Below the pieces are notes generated by a model that was not told the origin of the DNA, did no database searches, and saw nothing but the letters and a program-made list of their open reading frames with translations. A DNA stretch of 35,993 nucleotides, from the IMG/VR virus record IMGVR_UViG_3300044540_000018, positions 1 to 35,993 of that record; one strand, written 5' to 3'. The translations under genes and the position numbers were made by a program. Positions within the stretch are counted from its first letter, which is position 1, and every line of letters begins with the position of its first letter. The DNA comes from a virus. Positions 30,771-35,993 of the stretch are shown one piece after another.

Positions 30771-30799
30771 TTGACTAATAATAAATTCAATGCTATACT
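30771..30799 (+). promoter_or_regulatory. Promoter for chaperone and tape measure genes
   Basis: TTGACT (30771-30776), 17 bp, TATACT (30794-30799). RNA would start near 30807. Confidence 0.7.
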
Positions 30800-30814
30800 T
30801 GTATTACGTTGATA

Positions 30815-30837
30815 GGATTAATAGTTAACTATTATCC
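30815..30837 (+). promoter_or_regulatory. Near-perfect palindrome just after the promoter
   Basis: GGAT-T-AATAGTTAACTATT-ATCC, symmetric except for one extra T, about 8 nt past the expected start of transcription. It is a possible operator or a leader hairpin ahead of the chaperone gene. Confidence 0.5.
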
Positions 30838-30870
30838 TGTTGTGTATTAACCAAATGAAAGGAACTTGAT

Positions 30871-31275
30871 ATGTTTGATTTGAAAAAGAATGACCCTGCT
30901 GCTGCTGCTGAAGTTGGCTACACCTTTGATGTAACCCTCCCAGATGGTACTAAAGCAGAGGCTCAGATTACTGTCCGTGGTGCTAACTCTCCTGTTGTTA
31001 AGAACTACTCCCGCAAGGTTTACCAAGAGTTGAAAGTAAAAGAACAACAAGCTAAACGCCGTGGCAAAGAATACGAAATGGAACTTGAAGAAGCAGAGGA
31101 GTTGTCAGCTCGTTCTGCTGCTGTTCGTATCATTGACTGGAAAGGTTTTGCTGAGGATGGTAAAGAGATTAAGTTCAGTAAAGATGAGGCAGAGCGTTTG
31201 ATGCAGGCTTACCCTTTCTTGCGTGACCAAGTAACTGAGAATTCTGACAACATCTATAATTTTCGTACAAGCTGA
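30871..31275 (+). CDS. Tail assembly chaperone, short form (G-like)
   Basis: 134 residues, GAAAGGAAC before ATG. N-terminal small domain FDVTLPDGTKAEAQITVRGA, then a Lys/Glu-rich helix (QELKVKEQQAKRRGKEYEM) and DWKGFAEDGKEIKFSKDEAERLM, then PFLRDQV. That is the pattern of phage tail assembly chaperones (DUF-type gpG analogues). It lies immediately before a second overlapping frame and the tape measure, the place where siphophages make G and GT by frameshifting. Confidence 0.75.
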   Translation: MFDLKKNDPAAAAEVGYTFDVTLPDGTKAEAQITVRGANSPVVKNYSRKVYQELKVKEQQAKRRGKEYEMELEEAEELSARSAAVRIIDWKGFAEDGKEIKFSKDEAERLMQAYPFLRDQVTENSDNIYNFRTS

Positions 31276-31660
31276 TATAGACGCTTTAAAAGAGTTTGCT
31301 AAGTGGCAATTCAAGATGCAATCAAGACAAACCGATGGATGCACTCTAAGAGAAAACTTAGAAGCATTACAAAGGCAAGGTAGGGTTGTTGAAGAATTGC
31401 TAAACGAACCAGAACTTGATGATATGTTTTATGAAGTTTGGGGGTGGTTCCTTAGACTTCATAACAAAAGATCATCCAATGGTTTTGGTGTAAATCCTTT
31501 GCAATACTCCGAAATAGAATCTTTCTTTAGATTGCAAAGCTATATACCTCAAGCATGGGAAATAGAAATAATAAACATACTTGATGGTGTAGCCCTTGAT
31601 GCTTATTCTGAACAACAGGAGAAAGCTGAAAGAGCAAAGCAAGCTAAACAAAAGAAATAA
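31265..31660 (+). CDS. T-like extension of the tail chaperone, reached by frameshift
   Basis: The frame is open from 31235, overlapping the end of the short chaperone, and reads VQADIDALKEFAKWQFKMQ before the first ATG (31316). That ATG has no ribosome site. A shift at TTT-CGT (31261-31266) lets tRNA-Phe move from UUU to UUC (+1, GTA next), producing a fusion of about 262 residues. The extension is helical (LRENLEALQRQGRVVEELL, then DMFYEVWGWFLRLHNKRSS) and ends in a basic tail. GT proteins bind the tape measure during tail assembly. The shift type (+1, or -2 as in Mu-like phages) is inferred from the frame offset. Confidence 0.65.
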   Translation, partial: VQADIDALKEFAKWQFKMQSRQTDGCTLRENLEALQRQGRVVEELLNEPELDDMFYEVWGWFLRLHNKRSSNGFGVNPLQYSEIESFFRLQSYIPQAWEIEIINILDGVALDAYSEQQEKAERAKQAKQKK

Positions 31661-31665
31661 CCCCT

Positions 31666-31690
31666 AGCCCTCTAACGAGGGCTTTGTTTT
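31666..31690 (+). terminator. Rho-independent terminator before tape measure
   Basis: AGCCCTC-TAAC-GAGGGCT (31666-31683), then TTGTTTT. It lies between the chaperone and the tape measure, so the tape measure needs read-through or its own promoter. 31691-31757 has a small hairpin GTTCT/AGAAC and no clear promoter. Confidence 0.8.
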
Positions 31691-31757
31691 ATGCGTTCTT
31701 AGATAGAACCTATAACACAAATACAAATAGCTAAATAGCAACCAACTAAGGAACATT

Positions 31758-34700
31758 ATGCTAGAATTAGAAAAACTTGTCTTTGAGGTAGATACATCTC
31801 AACTAGACGGTGCTGTTAAGAAAATAGAAAATCTTGCTACTGCTGTTGGTGCTATTAATAAACCACTAACTAAAGCTACAGATACAAGTAAAGAATTTGC
31901 CAAAGGTGCAAGTGAAGCAGCAAGTGGTGCTGAGAAAGTTACTAAGGGTCTAGCAGGTATTGACAAGACACTTGCTAAAGCAGAGACAAAACTGAAGATA
32001 CTTAACGGTGAAGTTATACAACTTGCCGATGGTGCAATTCAACTAGCAAGAGGCTTCAAGGCCTCGGATGCTGCTATGCTTGCAGGGTTGAAAGTATCTG
32101 GTGCTACGGTATCTAATTTTGAAAACCTTTCCAAAACCCTAACGGATATAAATAAACTAGGTGGGGCTAATAGCCTAGATAAATCTTTTGGTAATATTGA
32201 AAAACTCAAAAGAGATATTGAAGAAGCTACATCTGTTACCAAGTTAATGTCTCAAGGTTTTAACCTTACAAGAGATCAGATTGTTGGACTTTCAAGAGAT
32301 ATTGAGTCAGCAAAGCAAAGATTCTCTGGTTCTGACCTGGATACTGAAATAGCTAAGATTACTCAAGAGACTGTACAACTTGCTTCTGTGCAGAACAAAC
32401 TTGTTGCAGATATGAAGGCAAGTACCGATGCAGCCAAAGCAGAGGCTAGGGCACTGAGGGAAGCTGAGCAAGCCTTAAGAGATAAGAGCAAAGCCGAAAT
32501 AGCAGCAGCACAGAAACAAGCTAAAGCTGATGAGGTTAGGATAAGACGCGAAGCTGAAAAAGCAACAAAAGATGCAGCCAAGGCTGTTGACTACTTGGCG
32601 CAAGCCGAGCAACGATTGGATGCCTCCCTTGACAAAAGCAATGCCGGTTTGAATGAACGCAGTACAGACCAGTTGGTAGCTTACCAGAGAGCTTTGAAGC
32701 AATCAGGTCTAGCTGCTGATGCTGCTGGTACTAAGTTTGATACATTCAAAAAGAAACTTGACCAAGTTGCAGCCAAGGAAAGAGCAGACGAACTTCGTTA
32801 CCTAAGCAGAGCTATCTCTGTTCAGATGGGTGACGTAGCTATTTCTCTTGCTAGTGGCATGAACCCTTTGTTGGTTATGATCCAGCAGGGTGACCAGATT
32901 CGCGGTGTACTTGACCAAACAGGCGCTAAGGGTAAGGAACTTACAACAGCAATGAACGCCGCTGCTGCACAGATTGCAAGTGGCTTTAAGAATACAGCAT
33001 TTGCTATTACTAGTTTTATGGGTGGTGCTTTGGCTTATGTTGGTAAGTCATTGGTTGAACCTTTGAAGGCTCTTGATAAATGGCAAAAAGCTAAGGCACT
33101 TAGTTCAATAAATACCGAAGGGATGAGTGATCTAAGGATAAGTCGTCTTCAGAAAGTTGCGACTCTTGAATTAGCAAGTGCATTTGGAACTGTTGCTAAA
33201 ATTGCAGGTGGTGCAGCAGTTGCTGCATTCACAGCCTATGGTGTTGCTTTGCTTCAAGTTAGTAAACAAGAAGAAGAACTTAACAAGGCTGTTAACCTAA
33301 CAGGTGGTTCCCTCGGTATGACTGCGCAAATAGCAAGCGACATGGCTAAGGAGCTTGCCGGAGCAAGAGGTAACATTGCTAGTTTCTCCGATGCAATTAC
33401 AGAAGCTGCTAAAGCTGGTTCAGTAACGCAACAAAACTTGGAAGCTGTAACATCTGCTGCTGTTTTACTGAAAGATGAAGCTGGTATTGCTATTGCTGAT
33501 ACCGTAAAAGAATTTAGCAAACTATCAGAAAAGCCTACAGATTCTTTGCGTGAACTTGCTAAGACAACCGGTATGATTGCTCCTGAGATTCTTCAGGTTG
33601 TTGCAACTCTTGAACAGCAGGGAATGAAAGCAGAAGCAGCAGCTATTGCTGTACGGGCTTACTCTGATGCAATGAAGAATTCTGTTGGTAACTTGGTAGC
33701 AGAGCGTGGTGCTTTGGAAACATTCTTTCATGCTATTTCAGCAGGCGCTAAATCCATGTGGGATAGCATACTCAATGTAGGGCGTAAAGGGAGCATTGTA
33801 GAACAGCTTAAAAATGCTCAGGGTGATTTGGCTAAGAGAGTACAAGAAGGTGCAAGCTGGTATCAAACCGAGGCAGCTTACAAAGAAGAACTTGCTTATC
33901 TGAAAGAGATTGTTGACTCACATCAACTTACGATTGACAAGGAAAAAGAAAAGGGTGATGTAAAGCGCAAGAATACTGAATACTCCGAATGGGAAATAAA
34001 GAACTCAAATGCATTGCAAAAGTCCCTCACAAAAGAACAGCAGTTTGCAATTAAGCAAGCTGAGCTTGAACGTGATGTAGCCAAGGGTATCATATCTCAA
34101 GCTAAAGCTGCTGAAGCACTTGTAGGTTGGAAAAAGATTATTCTTGGAGATGATAAGAAATCAGACGCTGAAAAAGAAGCAGCAAGACTCTTAAAGTCCT
34201 ACGGTAAAGAACTTGAAAAAGCCAAAGATGCAGCACTGGGTGCAACAGCAGCCCAAGAGAATTACACAGATTCTCAAAGGAAGATGCTTGATCTTATCGA
34301 CAACCCTGACTTCTATAAGTATTCAAAACAACAACAAGTTGTACTGCTGAATTACTATGCTCAGGGTCATGCTGTTGAAGAACTTGCTCGCAAGAGAAAA
34401 GAAGAAGCTGATGCTATAAAATACTTGATGGATGTTTCTGCTGCATACACAAAGCAACAAGAAGAATCCTACAAGACTGTTTTTGATCTTTATAAAAAGA
34501 ACGACGAAAGCATCAAGGAACAAAACGCTGAGATTGCTTTTCAAGAGTCCTTGCTAGGTAAGACTGCTGAACAAGCTGATAAACTTACTGAATCTCATGA
34601 AAGAGCCAAGAAAGAACTTGCTATTCAAAAGCAGTACGAGCAAGACATACTAACTATTAAAACAGCAGCTTGGAACTTAGCTGGTCAAAACGAAGCTAAT

Positions 34701-35993
34701 ATTGACTACGATAGGATGAATGCTGAGATTGCAGCTTTAGATAAGAACAGAGCTAATCAAGTTGACAACCTCAACAAAGAATCAGCAATCAAAGCTGCTA
34801 AGGCTTACCTTGATGAGTTCAACAAAATATCCAGTGGTATAACCGACAGCATTGTAACAGCATTGTTTGAAGGCGGTAAAGTAGGACGTAAGAAACTTCG
34901 TGATATGCTTGTAGAAGCAATCCGCAAACCTATTACAACTTATGTAAATGTAGTTGTGAATGAAATTATGGGTGCTGGTTTGAGCATGTTGCTATCCGCT
35001 GCTGGTTTGTCCAATAACGGTAGCACAGCAAGTAATGCCTTAAATGCTATCAGTGGTGCCAACTCAGCTTACAATATCTATAACACAGGTGTTGGTGGTA
35101 GTGTAGGCTCTAGCGTCAATACTCTTGGTAACATTGCTGGAAGCGCTGGTACTTCAGCCTTTGGTACTGGTATGACACTATCTGGCGCATCTGCTACTAC
35201 AGCAGCTAACGCTTACACCGCAGCATCTGTTGATGCTTATATGATGGGTGATATGGCTGCTGGCGCTCAATATGGTCAAGTGGCATCTGGATTGCAGACA
35301 GGCTCAACTGCTGGAGGGTACGCTAGCTCTGCGGGTGGTTATGCAGCAGGGGCTGTTGCAGGGCACTACGCAGGTCGTGCTATATCAAATGGCTATTCAG
35401 CAATGGGTGGTTCATCTGGTAATACAGCAGTTAACCTAGGTACAGCTATCGGTGCAGTTATTGCAGGCCCCATCGGTGCAGCCATTGGCGGTGCATTAGG
35501 TGGTCTTACCAACAGAGCCTTCGGTAGTAGAACATCCACAGGTATTCAAGGTACTTTCGGGGGTGCATCTGGTTTCCAAGGGCAGGAATACAAGGATACA
35601 AGTTACGGGTGGCTCCGATTCACAGGAGACACTACCTCCATGTCAGCCTTGGATGAATCCGATAGGCAAGCTATCGCCAATGACTTTAACTTGATTAAAG
35701 CTGGTGTACTTGATACTGCTAAGACTCTAGGTATTGGTGCAAATGCTCTTGATGGTTTTACAAAAGAAATCAGACAAAGCCTTGCTGACCCTGAAGTTTA
35801 TAAAGGCATACTTGACAGTATAACCGAAGGACTCGCTGAAACAGCACTAGGTTCCCTTGGTGATTGGAGACCTTTCCAAAAAGAAGGTGAGAAAGCTAGT
35901 GAAACTCTGCTCAGGTTAAGCAACACCCTAGGTACTACCAATGCTGTAATGGAAAACCTCGGTGCTACAACTTATGATTTCAGCCTAGAAGGT
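31758..35993 (+). CDS. Tail tape measure protein, 3' end outside window
   Basis: The frame is open for 1412 codons to the window edge, with AAGGAA before ATG. The first 340 residues are long Ala/Lys/Glu-rich coiled coils. About residues 345-385 (RYLSRAISVQMGDVAISLAS, then NPLLVMIQQGDQIRG) match the TMP_2 domain of lambda-type tape measures. Hydrophobic segments follow (AYVGKSLVEPL; GGAAVAAFTAYGVALL), then more coiled coil. A C-terminal region like the lambda gpH end includes RKPITTYVNVVVNEIMGAGL and Gly/Ala-rich helices (GTAIGAVIAGPIGAAIGGAL) likely to enter membranes. Length sets the tail length: 1412 residues at about 1.5 A each implies at least about 210 nm (family rule of thumb). Confidence 0.92.
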   Translation, partial: MLELEKLVFEVDTSQLDGAVKKIENLATAVGAINKPLTKATDTSKEFAKGASEAASGAEKVTKGLAGIDKTLAKAETKLKILNGEVIQLADGAIQLARGFKASDAAMLAGLKVSGATVSNFENLSKTLTDINKLGGANSLDKSFGNIEKLKRDIEEATSVTKLMSQGFNLTRDQIVGLSRDIESAKQRFSGSDLDTEIAKITQETVQLASVQNKLVADMKASTDAAKAEARALREAEQALRDKSKAEIAAAQKQAKADEVRIRREAEKATKDAAKAVDYLAQAEQRLDASLDKSNAGLNERSTDQLVAYQRALKQSGLAADAAGTKFDTFKKKLDQVAAKERADELRYLSRAISVQMGDVAISLASGMNPLLVMIQQGDQIRGVLDQTGAKGKELTTAMNAAAAQIASGFKNTAFAITSFMGGALAYVGKSLVEPLKALDKWQKAKALSSINTEGMSDLRISRLQKVATLELASAFGTVAKIAGGAAVAAFTAYGVALLQVSKQEEELNKAVNLTGGSLGMTAQIASDMAKELAGARGNIASFSDAITEAAKAGSVTQQNLEAVTSAAVLLKDEAGIAIADTVKEFSKLSEKPTDSLRELAKTTGMIAPEILQVVATLEQQGMKAEAAAIAVRAYSDAMKNSVGNLVAERGALETFFHAISAGAKSMWDSILNVGRKGSIVEQLKNAQGDLAKRVQEGASWYQTEAAYKEELAYLKEIVDSHQLTIDKEKEKGDVKRKNTEYSEWEIKNSNALQKSLTKEQQFAIKQAELERDVAKGIISQAKAAEALVGWKKIILGDDKKSDAEKEAARLLKSYGKELEKAKDAALGATAAQENYTDSQRKMLDLIDNPDFYKYSKQQQVVLLNYYAQGHAVEELARKRKEEADAIKYLMDVSAAYTKQQEESYKTVFDLYKKNDESIKEQNAEIAFQESLLGKTAEQADKLTESHERAKKELAIQKQYEQDILTIKTAAWNLAGQNEANIDYDRMNAEIAALDKNRANQVDNLNKESAIKAAKAYLDEFNKISSGITDSIVTALFEGGKVGRKKLRDMLVEAIRKPITTYVNVVVNEIMGAGLSMLLSAAGLSNNGSTASNALNAISGANSAYNIYNTGVGGSVGSSVNTLGNIAGSAGTSAFGTGMTLSGASATTAANAYTAASVDAYMMGDMAAGAQYGQVASGLQTGSTAGGYASSAGGYAAGAVAGHYAGRAISNGYSAMGGSSGNTAVNLGTAIGAVIAGPIGAAIGGALGGLTNRAFGSRTSTGIQGTFGGASGFQGQEYKDTSYGWLRFTGDTTSMSALDESDRQAIANDFNLIKAGVLDTAKTLGIGANALDGFTKEIRQSLADPEVYKGILDSITEGLAETALGSLGDWRPFQKEGEKASETLLRLSNTLGTTNAVMENLGATTYDFSLEG

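Noticed and set aside
35248-35694. Plus-strand frames within the tape measure
   Set aside because: They are out-of-frame readings of the Gly/Ala-rich tape measure C-terminal region.

Overview
The window is part of a tailed-phage genome, fairly AT-rich. It carries both terminase subunits, a portal, a prohead protease, a scaffold, a lambda-D-like decoration protein, a lambda-E-like major capsid protein, the head-to-tail joining proteins, a tail tube, a frameshifted tail-assembly chaperone and a lambda-type tape measure. No tail sheath was seen, so a long non-contractile (siphovirus-like) tail is inferred. A phage tRNA-Thr, PhoH and ClpP-like proteins and several homing endonucleases fit a mid-to-large lytic phage. 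The host cannot be named from the sequence.

Layout. 1-1710: small plus-strand genes of unknown function closed by a terminator. 1711-2195: an AT-rich gap between convergent gene blocks with a 17-bp direct repeat and repeated GATATTT words. 2137-6100: a minus-strand block (ClpP-like protease, PhoH-like ATPase, small proteins, a DExx helicase of origin-binding-protein type, a coiled-coil protein) driven by two good sigma70-like promoters. 6116-8143: a divergent plus-strand promoter, a catalytically dead HNH-like protein, a hairpin-rich repeat array, three small genes, tRNA-Thr(UGU) and a GC-rich structured stretch that may be an undescribed RNA. 8224-13056: packaging genes. 13068-23134: a ChaB-domain structural protein and large fibre or adhesin proteins lying inside the head module. 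23151-28537: head morphogenesis and neck genes. 28541-35993: tail genes, running off the end inside the tape measure.

The most distinctive part is a mobile intron and endonuclease network. The large terminase gene is broken by two ORF-less group I introns of about 247 nt. One lies exactly inside the Walker A codons and the other just before Walker B. The junctions are supported by P1 pairing with the U-G wobble, P7 pairing, the terminal G and an unbroken joined frame. A GIY-YIG + HNH + AP2 endonuclease sits between the small and large terminase genes. A GIY-YIG + NUMOD3-like endonuclease sits among the tail genes. Downstream of the capsid gene lies a decayed relic keeping only the AP2 tail. 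All three loci have the same kind of 5' leader, which folds as an H-type pseudoknot with compensating base changes and ends just before the Shine-Dalgarno. I know of no name for this leader.

Other features are promoters embedded in inverted repeats between structural genes, an Ig-like domain apparently shuffled among fibre and tail-tube proteins, and a shared C-terminal R-x-Y-S-N-P motif on two adjacent fibre proteins.
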